DNA of 64,000 nt from Paludibaculum fermentans_A (GCF_051172195.1 NZ_JBPJAQ010000001.1:2976001-3040000), one strand, 5' to 3'; numbered from the stretch's first letter, positions 43,838 to 52,566 are shown. A program made the numbers and translations. The notes: generated by a model from the sequence alone, not told the origin.

Positions 43838-45126
43838 GCGGCGCCCCGCAGACCAGAGTCCTGCTGGAGCATTTGTTCCGGCACCAGGCAGGCCGGATCG
43901 TGGCGCACCTCGTGCGCCTGCTCGGTCCGGCCCACCTGGATCTCGCCGAAGAGATGGTCCAGGAAGCCATGCTCAAGGCTCTTCAGTCCTGGCCCTACAA
44001 AGGCCTGCCCGAGAACCCGGAAGCCTGGCTGTTCCGCGTGGCCCGCAATGCCGCGCTCGATGCCGTTCGTCACCGCCGCATGGCTGGCGGCAAGGCCGAG
44101 GCCCTCACGGCCGAACTCGATCGTCCCGTGGAGCTCAATGAGACCGATCCGGATTTCGAAGAGCAACTCCGCGATGACGAACTGCGCCTGATCTTCATGT
44201 GCTGCCATCCCGAGATCGGCCGCGACGCCAGCATCGCGCTGAGCCTCAAAATAGCCGGCGGCTTCAGTGTCCGTGAGATCGCCCGGGCGTTCCTGGCCGA
44301 CGAAGCGGCCATCGCTCAACGCCTGGTCCGAGCCAAGAAACAGATCCGCGACAAGGCCCTGACTCTCGAGATCCCCAGCGGCCGCGAACTGGCTGAACGG
44401 CTGGTGGCGGCCACTGACGTGATTTACTTCCTGTTCAACGAAGGCTATGCCGCCCACGAAGGCGAGGATCTCATCCGCCAGGATCTCTGCACGGAAGCGT
44501 TGCGCCTGGGGTGGCTCATGGCGCGGTCGTCCATTGCCAACCCGCGCGTGCATGCGCTGGTGGCGGTGATGGCCCTGCAGGCGGCCCGCCTGCCCGCACG
44601 CATCGACGCAGCCGGAGATCTCATCCTGCTGGAAGAGCAGGACCGCAGCCGCTGGGACCAGCACCTGATCGCCATGGGCTTCCGTGAGTTCGACCTGTCC
44701 TTGGCGGGCGACGAAATCACCGAGTTCCACGTGCAGGCCGCCATCGCGGCGACCCACGCACGCGCCACCCAAAGGGATTCCATCGACTGGCCCGTCATCC
44801 TCGCCCTCTACGATCAGCTCTTTGAATTGAACTCGTCGCCGGTCGTGGCCTTGAATCGTGCCGTGGCCATCGCCAAGGTCCATGGCGCCGGCAAAGGTCT
44901 GGCCGCGCTCGAGCCGCTATCCGGAAACGAAAAGATGCAGGGTTACTACCTCTACCTGGCCGTCCGCGGACACTTGTTGCTGGGATTGGGCGAACATGCG
45001 GCCGCCGGAGAGTGCTTCCAAGCCGCACTGGCCTGCCGCTGCTGCGAGCCCGAACGGCGATTCCTGAGGAGAAAACTGAAGGAGTGCGGCGGCGCCTGGG
45101 CAGACGCCGCCGCGGAGACTGGCTAG
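43834..45126 (+). CDS. ECF42-type RNA polymerase sigma factor with C-terminal helical extension
   Basis: A 430-residue sigma factor. Region sigma-2 (about 10-75: HQAGRIVAHLVRLLGPAHLDLAEEMVQEAMLKAL, then LFRVARNAALDAVRH) and sigma-4 (about 105-170) are followed by a long DUF6596/TPR-like extension to the C-terminus. This architecture and the DGPF gene just upstream match group ECF42, in which the extension rather than an anti-sigma factor is needed for control. The start is GTG at 43834, overlapping the DGPF stop. Its stop overlaps the convergent NIPSNAP gene by 4 nt. Confidence 0.9.
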   Translation: MSGAPQTRVLLEHLFRHQAGRIVAHLVRLLGPAHLDLAEEMVQEAMLKALQSWPYKGLPENPEAWLFRVARNAALDAVRHRRMAGGKAEALTAELDRPVELNETDPDFEEQLRDDELRLIFMCCHPEIGRDASIALSLKIAGGFSVREIARAFLADEAAIAQRLVRAKKQIRDKALTLEIPSGRELAERLVAATDVIYFLFNEGYAAHEGEDLIRQDLCTEALRLGWLMARSSIANPRVHALVAVMALQAARLPARIDAAGDLILLEEQDRSRWDQHLIAMGFREFDLSLAGDEITEFHVQAAIAATHARATQRDSIDWPVILALYDQLFELNSSPVVALNRAVAIAKVHGAGKGLAALEPLSGNEKMQGYYLYLAVRGHLLLGLGEHAAAGECFQAALACRCCEPERRFLRRKLKECGGAWADAAAETG

Positions 45127-45902
45127 CGGATCTGCGAACCGGCCATCGGCGTCAATAGGACATTGGAAATGTTGGAGACTGTCTCCCCATCGCTCAGGCC
45201 CGGAGTCACGCGCAGCTTGCCCCACTCGGGACTGGTCGCGAATGCCTTCCAGTTGGCTTCCCGCGCGGCCAGGTTGTCGAAGGCCACCATATAGGTGAGG
45301 TTCGGCATCTTGGGTCCCACCAGCGTCTCGCCGAAGAACACCGGCAGCAGGCCGTACTTGCGGAAGATCTCGATCTCGCCGTTCTCGAACATGCCAATCT
45401 TCTTGGCCAGCGAAGCCGGCGTGTTCGACTCGTAGGTGCGCAGCTCGAAGATCCGGCCGGGGCGCTTGGCGTCGCCGGAAGGCAACTCCACTCCGGGAAA
45501 TCCCTTGAAGCCGCGCAGCAACTGGACGTCCATGCGCTCGAACGGCAGCGCCGGATGCGTGTTCAAAGGACGGGCTGCCGCCAGCACGCCTTCATCGGCG
45601 TTCATCTTGTCCCAGCAGGTTTCAAACGCGGCAATGTTCGCGTGCTGGACCAGCAGCAGGATATAGGGTGTATCCGGGCCGATGGAACTGCTGAACAGGC
45701 CCACGGCGCCGGAACCCGCGCGCTGCAGGGCCGCCACGACGGCATTGCTGAGGAAGTCGGAGACCCGGCTCTTCTGGTTGTCCATCGTGTTGCGGAGGCG
45801 GAAATAACGCAACTCGAGAATGGAGGGTGATTTCGTCTGAGCCTGTGCGGATGTCATAAAGGATGCGCCGGCGGCGCCGGCCACGAAACTGCGGCGTTGC
45901 AT
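45123..45902 (-). CDS. NIPSNAP-family protein with export signal
   Basis: A 259-residue protein with a Tat-like start (MQRRSFVAGAAGASFMTSAQA) and two ferredoxin-like NIPSNAP repeats. The first starts at ILELRYFRLRNTMDNQKSRV (about 28-47) and the second at GRIFELRTYESNTPASLAKKIGMFENGEIEIFRKYGL (about 145-182). NIPSNAP proteins form dimeric alpha/beta barrels and their function in bacteria is unknown. It is encoded 12 nt downstream of the isoprenyl transferase gene and may share its transcript. Confidence 0.85.
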   Translation of the reverse strand: MQRRSFVAGAAGASFMTSAQAQTKSPSILELRYFRLRNTMDNQKSRVSDFLSNAVVAALQRAGSGAVGLFSSSIGPDTPYILLLVQHANIAAFETCWDKMNADEGVLAAARPLNTHPALPFERMDVQLLRGFKGFPGVELPSGDAKRPGRIFELRTYESNTPASLAKKIGMFENGEIEIFRKYGLLPVFFGETLVGPKMPNLTYMVAFDNLAAREANWKAFATSPEWGKLRVTPGLSDGETVSNISNVLLTPMAGSQIR

Positions 45903-45914
45903 AATGACGCGATT

Positions 45915-46595
45915 CTATCGCACGGCTTGCAGCGGAGTGACGGCGCCAAAGCGGCGCTGCCTGGAACGGAAGTCGTCCAGGGCCACGCGCAGGTCAGTCG
46001 CGGTGAGTTCCGGCCACGCGACCTCGGTGAAGTGGAACTCGGCGTAGGCGCACTCCCACAACAGGAAGTCGCTCAGCCGCTGTTCGCCGCTGGTGCGGAT
46101 CAGCAGGTCCACGTCGGGGCCCAGGGCGGCCGACAGGCTCTGCTTGTCCCGCGCCCCTGCTTCGACTGCGCGCAGGATGGCGTCCCGCGAGGAGTAGTCG
46201 ATGGCCACCCGCAGATGCAGGCGGGTGCAGGCGCTGGTGTGCGCCTCAGTCTCTTCGATCAAGGAGACCAGCGGGCCGGCCAGGCGGTCGCGCCGCCCAA
46301 TCACCTCGAAGCGCACGCCCTCTTTGCGGAGCTTCTCCGCCTCCTGCCGCATGTAGCGCGCGAAAAGGCGAAAGAGCGTCGATACCTCGGCTGGGGGGCG
46401 CTTCCAGTTGTCTGCCGAAAAGGCGTAGAGCGTAATGGTGCCGATGCCGAGATCCGGCGCGGCTTCCACCACGCGGCGCACAGTCTCCGCGCCCGCCCGG
46501 TGGCCGGCCGTACGGGGCCAGCCCCGCGCCTGCGCCCAACGGCCATTTCCATCCATGATGAGTGCGACGTGAAGCCGCGAGGAGTTGTCGTTCAT
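45915..46595 (-). CDS. uppS: isoprenyl transferase (undecaprenyl diphosphate synthase)
   Basis: A 226-residue cis-prenyltransferase that builds the C55 lipid carrier for peptidoglycan and other envelope polymers. The signature is complete: HVALIMDGNGRWAQARGWPRTAGHRAG at about 9-35 (catalytic Asp in DGNGRW), LYAFSADNWKRP, and the C-terminal DLLIRTSGEQRLSDFLLWECAYAEFHF. ATG 46595 gives the usual length; there is no obvious ribosome-binding site. It sits behind a winged-helix regulator gene and before the NIPSNAP gene on the same strand. Confidence 0.95.
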   Translation of the reverse strand: MNDNSSRLHVALIMDGNGRWAQARGWPRTAGHRAGAETVRRVVEAAPDLGIGTITLYAFSADNWKRPPAEVSTLFRLFARYMRQEAEKLRKEGVRFEVIGRRDRLAGPLVSLIEETEAHTSACTRLHLRVAIDYSSRDAILRAVEAGARDKQSLSAALGPDVDLLIRTSGEQRLSDFLLWECAYAEFHFTEVAWPELTATDLRVALDDFRSRQRRFGAVTPLQAVR

Positions 46596-46611
46596 CGCAT
46601 TGCCGTGGAAA

Positions 46612-46980
46612 TCAGACACGGGGGCCCCGCATGGCCCGCACCAGCGCTTCCATGTGGTCCAGGTAGCGCTCCAGCGCTTTTCTGCCATCGGGTGTGAGCT
46701 TGTACTCTGACTTGGGCACCCGGCCCTCAAACGACTTTTCGCACAAGATGTAGCCCGCCTCCTCCAGCTTCCGGGCATGGACGCTGAGGTTTCCATCGGT
46801 CGTATCGAGCAGTTTCTTTAAGTTCGAGAATGTAAGCGTGGGCGCCGCCGCGAGGGCGCTGACGATGCCCAGGCGGAGCTTCTCGTGAATCAGCCGGTCG
46901 AGCTGCGGGATATCCTGCTGCACCGACGTCAGGCGGACGTCGTCACCGGAGGGGTCTAGCTTGCGTGCCGCTCTAGCCAC
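46612..46980 (-). CDS. winged-helix transcriptional regulator (MarR/PadR-like)
   Basis: A 122-residue DNA-binding protein. The winged helix spans about 25-105: LRLGIVSALAAAPTLTFSNLKKLLDTTDGNLSVHARKLEEAGYI followed by the wing KSFEGRVPKSEYKLTPDGRKALERYL. The start was assigned to GTG 46980 because an excellent AGGAGGT lies about 4 nt upstream, inside the end of the preceding gene, which it overlaps by 8 nt. It is therefore coupled to the membrane protein gene upstream; such pairs suggest that the membrane protein is either its target or its partner. Confidence 0.8.
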   Translation of the reverse strand: MARAARKLDPSGDDVRLTSVQQDIPQLDRLIHEKLRLGIVSALAAAPTLTFSNLKKLLDTTDGNLSVHARKLEEAGYILCEKSFEGRVPKSEYKLTPDGRKALERYLDHMEALVRAMRGPRV

Positions 46981-47563
46981 CGTACCTCCTATAGATCCAG
47001 AATCCGAACACCATGTGGAGACCGCCAAAGCCGGCGGCCAGGGGTAAGTCCTTCAACGCGGGCGGCGCCAGCATGGCGACCAACCCGAGCGCAAAGTAAG
47101 CGACGCCCATGGCCGGGACGATGCGCACGGAGAACGCTCCGCCGGCCACGATGGCCGCACCGTAGAGCACCAGCCAGGCCGCCGCCACGATGTGGAGCAG
47201 GCCGGCCTGGTACAGCGGCCAGGTGAGCAGCGCGCCCGCCAGGATGGGCGGCGCAAAACTGAGTGCGAACTTGCGGCCGGCGTCGCACCACAGCGGAGCG
47301 CCGGAACGACGGGCCTTGTGTACCATGGCCAGCGAGCCAATGGCCACGGCCAGCACCATCTCCGTCAGCCAAACCGTGATCCAGCCTTCCGAAGTAGTCT
47401 GGCGGTGGGCCAGCCATGCGGCAGGGAGGGCCGATGCCCCCATGACCATTCCGCCCAGCCCGGGTACCGCGGTAAACGAGCCGGCCCGCTCCATCGCTGA
47501 GCGGATATAGCGCAGGTTCTCCAGCGCGTGATCGTGAATGGGGATTGGTTCTACTTGTCCCAC
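46973..47563 (-). CDS. membrane protein of unknown function coupled to a winged-helix regulator
   Basis: A 196-residue protein with about five membrane helices between residues 28 and 190 (SFTAVPGLGGMVMGASALPAAWLA; ITVWLTEMVLAVAIGSLAMV; LSFAPPILAGALLTWPLY; LLHIVAAAWLVLYGAAIVAGGAF). The N-terminus (EPIPIHDHALENLRYIRSAMERA) is typical of a family often encoded with small winged-helix regulators in Acidobacteria. The start is a GTG at 47563 without a clear ribosome-binding site. Function unknown. Confidence 0.65.
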   Translation of the reverse strand: MGQVEPIPIHDHALENLRYIRSAMERAGSFTAVPGLGGMVMGASALPAAWLAHRQTTSEGWITVWLTEMVLAVAIGSLAMVHKARRSGAPLWCDAGRKFALSFAPPILAGALLTWPLYQAGLLHIVAAAWLVLYGAAIVAGGAFSVRIVPAMGVAYFALGLVAMLAPPALKDLPLAAGFGGLHMVFGFWIYRRYGG

Positions 47564-47631
47564 GGATCCATTGGATCACAGGGTGTCAGGATCGTCAAGT
47601 ACTTTGTGATGCAAAGAATCGGGCCGGCTGG

Positions 47632-48390
47632 TTACAGATCTTCAGGGAACACGGCGTAACCCACGGGCGGCGGGTAAAGATCCTTAAACAGCTTCAGGCG
47701 GCGGCGCAGCAGGTTGGAGGGCAACTGGCGCGGCCCGGTCTCGACGTCGATGTCGCAGCAGACGCCGTGCATATACAAGGTGAGCGTATCGACGAAGCTT
47801 TGGCGAATGTAGGCCTTCATCGCCTTCGTCGGACGCAGGGCTTTCTTATCTTTGTCCTCGAGTTCCAGTTTGCGCTGCCAGGAGTCTTCGTCGACTTCGC
47901 CGTGGGCGCCCTTGGCCAACTCCTCGGTGAGCAGTTGGGCGTAGCCGGCCGGAATATCTTTGCCGGTCTTGCCGGCCAGCAACTCGGCGATGCCGCGGTA
48001 GAAGCGGTAGTGGTAGTCGGCGACCTCGGTGTCTTTCACCGCGAAGGCAAAGACGGCGCCAGCCCCGGTAAGCAGGGAGCCGAAGGAGACGGCACGGGAA
48101 TCCTGGGGCTTCTCGTTCGAAACCATGGGGCCATCGGCCTGGGTGGTCTTGGCGGTTTCACCCTTTTCCAGATAGGGGACAAGCAGGATGCGGATCTCAG
48201 GAAGGCGCGCGGCGATAACGGGCGGCAGGGCGGCCACCGGCTCGTCAAGGTATTCGCGCAAGTCCTCTTCGCTGAGGGCAACGGAGGCGCAGAAATAGCA
48301 GAATCGGCTTCCGAGCGGAATCATCTCGTTCCGGAAGCGATCGGCGAACTGTCCCAAATTAAGGCTTTGCAGGGGGTTCTGCGCTGGCAT
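47632..48390 (-). CDS. uncharacterised soluble protein
   Basis: A protein of about 252 residues without a recognised family, signal peptide or membrane helix. CYFCASV near residue 30 and VCCDID near residue 209 give five cysteines in all. A mid-region (ITVEVADYHYRFYRGIAELLAGKTG-like) is helical and charged. ATG 48390 was chosen; a GTG at 48396 and a TTG at 48402 upstream are also in frame and a GGAG lies just before them. It diverges from lpxB, 62 nt away. Confidence 0.6.
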   Translation of the reverse strand: MPAQNPLQSLNLGQFADRFRNEMIPLGSRFCYFCASVALSEEDLREYLDEPVAALPPVIAARLPEIRILLVPYLEKGETAKTTQADGPMVSNEKPQDSRAVSFGSLLTGAGAVFAFAVKDTEVADYHYRFYRGIAELLAGKTGKDIPAGYAQLLTEELAKGAHGEVDEDSWQRKLELEDKDKKALRPTKAMKAYIRQSFVDTLTLYMHGVCCDIDVETGPRQLPSNLLRRRLKLFKDLYPPPVGYAVFPEDL

Positions 48391-48452
48391 TTTCACTGGC
48401 AACTCCAGTCTACCAGAGAGATTCGCGAAGACCTGACGCTAGACTATGACTT

Positions 48453-49604
48453 GTGTCCTTAAAGATTCTGGTGTCGGCGGGGGAGGCATCGGGCGACCGC
48501 TATGCGGCCGGCGTGGTGTCTGCGTTGCGCCGGCAGCGTCCGGAGGTCGATTTCTTCGGCTGCACCGGGCTGGAAATGCGTGCCGCCGGGGTGCGTACCG
48601 TGGTGGATGCCGCCAGCCTGTCGGTGGTGGGGTTGGTCGAGGTATTGCACCACATACCAAGGATTTACGGGGAATACCGGAAACTGATCGCGGCCGCGGA
48701 AAGAGAGCGGCCTGACCTGGCAATCCTCACCGACAGCCCGGACTTCCATCTGCGCCTGGCGCGGCAGCTCCACCGGCGCGGGATCCCCGTTTACTACCTG
48801 GTGGCGCCCCAGGCCTGGGCGTGGCGGGAAGGGCGGGTGAGGCAACTCCAACGAAACGTGAGGGAACTGCACTGCATCTTTCCCTTCGAGGAGAGTTTCT
48901 TCCGGCAGCGCGGTGTGAACGCGTTCTACATTGGTCATCCGCTGGCCAGGGTTATCGGGCCGCGGCTCAGCCGGGAGGAGTTCTTCCGTAAGCATCGGAT
49001 TCCTGGGGATCGTCCATTGATTACACTTTGTCCCGGCAGCCGGCGGGGAGAGATCGCCCGGCATTTGCCCACATTGCGGGAAGCGGTGACCCGGATTGCG
49101 CTCGGGCGAGCCTGCACGTTCCTGTTGGCGGCGCCGGCGGGTACGGCGGAGCGGTTTGGCGCCGGGTTTTTTGACGTCCTCACGGGCGATGGAACCGTGA
49201 AGATGACCGAGGGGGAGACCTGGGATGCGATGGCCCACTCGACTGTCACCCTGGCGGCCAGCGGGACGGTGACCATGGAAGCCGCGCTGCTGGGGGCGCC
49301 GATGGTAACCTTCTACAAAGTAACGCCGGTCTCGTGGGCGATCGGTAAGATGCTGGTAAAGGTTCCTTACTTTTCCATGGTGAACCTGGTGGCAGGCCGC
49401 AAGGTGGTAGCCGAGTTGATTCAGCAGGATATGACGGGCCAAGCGCTGGCCACGGAGACTCTTCGACTGCTGGACTCGCCGGAGTCCATGGCGAAGATGA
49501 AAGAGGAACTGGCGGCGGTGCGTTCGGCGCTCGAGACCGGCCATGACCCGATGGAAGAATCCGCCCGGCGGATCCTGTCGTCCATCAAAGAGGAAGTACG
49601 ATGA
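48453..49604 (+). CDS. lpxB: lipid-A-disaccharide synthase
   Basis: A 383-residue GT19 enzyme that joins UDP-diacylglucosamine and lipid X in lipid A synthesis at the inner membrane. Family blocks are clear: ILVSAGEASGDRYAA at about 5-19, FFGCTGLEMRAAG, LTDSPDFHLRLAR, YLVAPQAWAWREGR, IGHPL, and LCPGSRRGEIARHLP. The start is GTG at 48453. The stop overlaps the next ATG by 4 nt, coupling it to an M1-peptidase-like gene, an unexpected partner. Other lpx genes are not in the window. Confidence 0.95.
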   Translation: MSLKILVSAGEASGDRYAAGVVSALRRQRPEVDFFGCTGLEMRAAGVRTVVDAASLSVVGLVEVLHHIPRIYGEYRKLIAAAERERPDLAILTDSPDFHLRLARQLHRRGIPVYYLVAPQAWAWREGRVRQLQRNVRELHCIFPFEESFFRQRGVNAFYIGHPLARVIGPRLSREEFFRKHRIPGDRPLITLCPGSRRGEIARHLPTLREAVTRIALGRACTFLLAAPAGTAERFGAGFFDVLTGDGTVKMTEGETWDAMAHSTVTLAASGTVTMEAALLGAPMVTFYKVTPVSWAIGKMLVKVPYFSMVNLVAGRKVVAELIQQDMTGQALATETLRLLDSPESMAKMKEELAAVRSALETGHDPMEESARRILSSIKEEVR

Positions 49605-51559
49605 AGTCCCCCGCACTCATAGTCAATAAGATGGCCGCGACGCTGGTGGTTCTGGCGGCGGCGGCGTCCGCGCAGCCGGATCGCCGGGCCACGATCGATG
49701 TGGACTCCTATAAGATCCAGGCGACCCTGGATCCCGCCCAGCAGACGGTCTCGGCGAAGGCGCTGGTGACTTTCACACCATTGGACGACCGCATGAGTAC
49801 GGTCACTTTTGAGCTGAATAACGCCCTGAACCTGAATGGCGTGACAGACGGGACCGGCCAGACGCTGCAGACTACCCGAGGCAACCAGGACTTTTCTGTC
49901 CGGGTAAACTTCCCGCAACCGCTGGCGAAGGGGACTCCGGCGACGCTGACATTCGACTACAGCGGACGCCTGGGCGGGACCGAGGAGTCGCCGGTCTACG
50001 GCATCAATTTCGCGGCCATCAAGGCGGACCATGCCTACCTGATGTACCCGGCGCGGTGGTTCCCGGTCAGTGGCTATACGACAGACCGCTACCAGATGGA
50101 GTTGACGGTCTCCGCCCCGGCCGGCTTCAAAGTGATCAGCAGCGGCCTGGAACTGCCGGGCCAGGGCGGCACCTTATTCAGATCGACGCAGCCGGGTTTC
50201 TATGGCAGCCTGGCGCTGGTAAAGGGTACGGCCAAACGGATCAGCGCGGAAGGTGTGATGACGGAAATCTGGTTCGAGGCCGACCGGCAAGGTGTGGCCC
50301 AGGCGATTGGCGAGGAGACCGCCAAGCAGATGAACTTCTTCACCGGCATCTATGGGGTGCCGCCGCAGAAGAACCTGACGCTGGTGGAGAGCGGAGAGGG
50401 TGCCCCGAATGGTTACTCGGCGCCCGGGATTCTCTTCCTGTCGCCGGCCGGGATCGGCAAGCAGCCCTCGCAGCGGCTGTTGAGCAACCAGATTACGCGG
50501 CAGTGGTTCGGCAACCTGATCTCGCCGGTGAACCGCAATCACATCTGGATTGTGAACGGGATGGCGCGGTATGCCGAGATCATGTACCAGGAGCACCTGA
50601 ACGGACCGTCGGCCCTGGAATCCGAGATCCACGACCTGTATGTGGATGCGCTGACCGTGACCGACGCTCCGGTGCGCCAGGCGGCGCGCTATGACGACTA
50701 TTCGCCGGAGTTCTTCGCGGTGACCGGAAGTAAAGGCGCGGCCACCTACAACATGCTGCGCTGGATCATCGGCGACCCGGCTTTCCAGAAGACACTGAAG
50801 TCGGTGATGGACCAGTACACCAACAAGCCGATTTCGACGGACGATTTCCGGAAGGTGGCCGAGGCTGCCGGCGGGCAGAACCTGCAGGGCTTCTTCATCC
50901 AGTGGCTGGAATCGACAGGAGCGCCCGAGTTCAAGATGGACTACACCATCTACAGAACGCAGAAGGGGTTCCGGGTGATGGGCAAGATCACGCAGGACCT
51001 GGACACCTTCCGCATGCCGGTGGAGCTGCGGATCGAGACGGAAGGGAATCCGGAGGACAAGCGCGTGGACGTGGTGGGGCCGACGACGGACTTCTCTGTG
51101 GACACGTTTGGCAAACCGCGCAAGGTGACGATTGACCCGAACGGGCGCATGCTGCGGCTGAGTCCGGCGATGCGGGTGGCGGTGGCGATCCGGCGTGGTG
51201 AGCAGTTTGTCGAGATCTCCGAGTACAACGAGGCGCTCCGCGAGTATCAGAAGGCGCTGGAGGTGATGAGGACGAGTTCGCTGGCGCATTACCGGGTGGG
51301 CGAGGTGTTCTTCCTGCAGGGCAACTACCAGTCGGCCGTGAACGAGTTCCGCGAGGCCCTGAACGGCGACAACGAGCCTAAGTGGACCGAGGTCTGGAGC
51401 CACATCAATATGGGTAAGATCTTCGATGTGACGCAGCAGCGGGAGCGCGCGGTGAACGAGTACACGCTGGCCATCCGCACCAAGGACAATACGCAGGGTG
51501 CGCAGGAAGAGGCGGCCAAGTACCGCCAGACTCCCTATCAGCGCAAGGATACGAACTAG
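49601..51559 (+). CDS. M1-peptidase-like pseudoenzyme with C-terminal TPRs
   Basis: A 652-residue exported protein (signal peptide to about residue 25). Residues 30-440 follow the M1 aminopeptidase layout, with an N-terminal beta domain and then a thermolysin-like domain. The QWFGNL motif is intact at 301-306, but the preceding HExxH is NQITR at 296-300, and the third zinc ligand, expected 19 residues after the second, is Asn319. The GAMEN-like site reads GAPNG (267-271). All metal ligands and the catalytic Glu are thus gone, so it should not be a protease. A C-terminal region (about 525-640) contains TPR-like repeats. It likely binds a partner in the periplasm; coupling to lpxB hints at an envelope role (inference). 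Confidence 0.85.
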   Translation: MKSPALIVNKMAATLVVLAAAASAQPDRRATIDVDSYKIQATLDPAQQTVSAKALVTFTPLDDRMSTVTFELNNALNLNGVTDGTGQTLQTTRGNQDFSVRVNFPQPLAKGTPATLTFDYSGRLGGTEESPVYGINFAAIKADHAYLMYPARWFPVSGYTTDRYQMELTVSAPAGFKVISSGLELPGQGGTLFRSTQPGFYGSLALVKGTAKRISAEGVMTEIWFEADRQGVAQAIGEETAKQMNFFTGIYGVPPQKNLTLVESGEGAPNGYSAPGILFLSPAGIGKQPSQRLLSNQITRQWFGNLISPVNRNHIWIVNGMARYAEIMYQEHLNGPSALESEIHDLYVDALTVTDAPVRQAARYDDYSPEFFAVTGSKGAATYNMLRWIIGDPAFQKTLKSVMDQYTNKPISTDDFRKVAEAAGGQNLQGFFIQWLESTGAPEFKMDYTIYRTQKGFRVMGKITQDLDTFRMPVELRIETEGNPEDKRVDVVGPTTDFSVDTFGKPRKVTIDPNGRMLRLSPAMRVAVAIRRGEQFVEISEYNEALREYQKALEVMRTSSLAHYRVGEVFFLQGNYQSAVNEFREALNGDNEPKWTEVWSHINMGKIFDVTQQRERAVNEYTLAIRTKDNTQGAQEEAAKYRQTPYQRKDTN

Positions 51560-52323
51560 CTTCCGCCGCCAGCCAGAGCTCGCTGGCGCCGATCGGAGAG
51601 AACCAGCGGCAGCCAGGCGCATGACAACAGCAGCGCGCAGACGACCAGGGCACGGTTGTGGAGGGCTGACGTCACGCCCGCGCCGACGACCGCGCCGACC
51701 GTGAAGGCCAGGCAGACGGCCGCCAGGAGTATAGCCTTGCGGGCGCTCTCCGCGTCGGGCCGGGAGAAGACTGCGGAGAAGGCCGCCTCTCCGAACTGGC
51801 GCAGGTTCCCGGTGGTCATGGTCGAGTTGTAGGCCCACTTCTCCACGCGCGGAAATGTCGAGCTTTGCAGCGCGGCGAGGAACGAGATGGCCAGGACCAG
51901 CGGCTGGCTGGGGAAGCTGCGCGGAAGCCAGCCGGCAGCGCACAGGAACAGAATCTCCAGGCTGAGGGCCGGCAGCGAGGGATCCCGCACGAAGCGGCTG
52001 AAGCGCGGGAGACGCAAGCCCCTGGCGACGGCCACTCCGAGCAGAAAGGCCAGGATCGGCCACAGGTGGCTGAGCGCCTGTCTGGTTTCGCCCGCGGCGG
52101 CATTGATGCCGAGCAGCACGACATTGCCGGTCATGGCGTTGGCGAAGACGTGGCCGTGACCAAAATAGGTGAAGGCGTCGAGGAATCCGCCCGATGCCGC
52201 CAGCAGCAGTGCGACGGACAAGGAGTTGTGGGCGGCATTGGACCAGACTCCGCCAGTGCTACCCAGTTGGTTGCCGGTGGGCTGATCCGGCTGGATCCCA
52301 GGCGCCGCAGCGCTTTGCCCCAT
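51556..52323 (-). CDS. DUF1275 (YoaK-like) membrane protein
   Basis: A 255-residue protein with six predicted membrane helices and the DUF1275 signature AASGGFLDAFTYFGHGHVFANAMTGNVVLLGI at about 37-68. The remaining blocks (LPALSLEILFLCAAG; MTTGNLRQFGEAAF; AFTVGAVVGAGVTSAL) also fit. The function of the family is unknown, though its members resemble small transporters. ATG 52323 was chosen because the family begins nearby. The stop overlaps the preceding plus-strand gene by 4 nt. The first of three short repeats lies 38 nt upstream of its start. Confidence 0.87.
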   Translation of the reverse strand: MGQSAAAPGIQPDQPTGNQLGSTGGVWSNAAHNSLSVALLLAASGGFLDAFTYFGHGHVFANAMTGNVVLLGINAAAGETRQALSHLWPILAFLLGVAVARGLRLPRFSRFVRDPSLPALSLEILFLCAAGWLPRSFPSQPLVLAISFLAALQSSTFPRVEKWAYNSTMTTGNLRQFGEAAFSAVFSRPDAESARKAILLAAVCLAFTVGAVVGAGVTSALHNRALVVCALLLSCAWLPLVLSDRRQRALAGGGS

Positions 52324-52361
52324 GAATTCAGCATAACTCCGGCGGTTCAGCCCAGCCCGAA

Positions 52362-52381
52362 TGGGTTTGATCACTCAAAAT
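52362..52381 (+). repeat. direct repeat copy 1 of 3
   Basis: TGGGTTTGATCACTCAAAAT, identical in all three copies. Within it TTTGA and TCAAA form an inverted repeat around TCAC. The copy lies 38 nt upstream of the DUF1275 start. Confidence 0.9.
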
Positions 52382-52449
52382 GCCGGAATGAAGACCCGCT
52401 GGCGGCCGGGGAGCCATTTTCTCCCTGATCGCCGGACCTCCGGGCGAAG

Positions 52450-52469
52450 TGGGTTTGATCACTCAAAAT
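52450..52469 (+). repeat. direct repeat copy 2 of 3
   Basis: The same 20 bases as copy 1, starting 88 nt after it. The intervening sequence is not repeated. Confidence 0.9.
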
Positions 52470-52526
52470 CTCCAGCGCAGTCCGAAACTGACCGGAAGGC
52501 GCCGATCCCCGCGCGGGAGGAGCGAA

Positions 52527-52546
52527 TGGGTTTGATCACTCAAAAT
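52527..52546 (+). repeat. direct repeat copy 3 of 3
   Basis: The same 20 bases, starting 77 nt after copy 2. The structured region before the transposase begins about 20 nt further on. Confidence 0.9.
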
Positions 52547-52566
52547 CCATGGAAATGGGAGGACTG

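Noticed and set aside
46989..47579. Alternative minus-strand 196-codon frame over the membrane protein gene
   Set aside because: It is Arg/Gly/His-rich and out of frame; the overlapping frame encodes clear membrane helices and leads into the coupled regulator gene.
50174..52063. A 629-codon minus-strand open frame
   Set aside because: It lies antisense to the M1-like gene and across the DUF1275 gene; its sequence is Arg/His/Leu-rich and without homology features.
52362..52546. CRISPR array
   Set aside because: Only three 20-bp repeats at unequal spacing with 68- and 57-nt gaps, and no cas genes.
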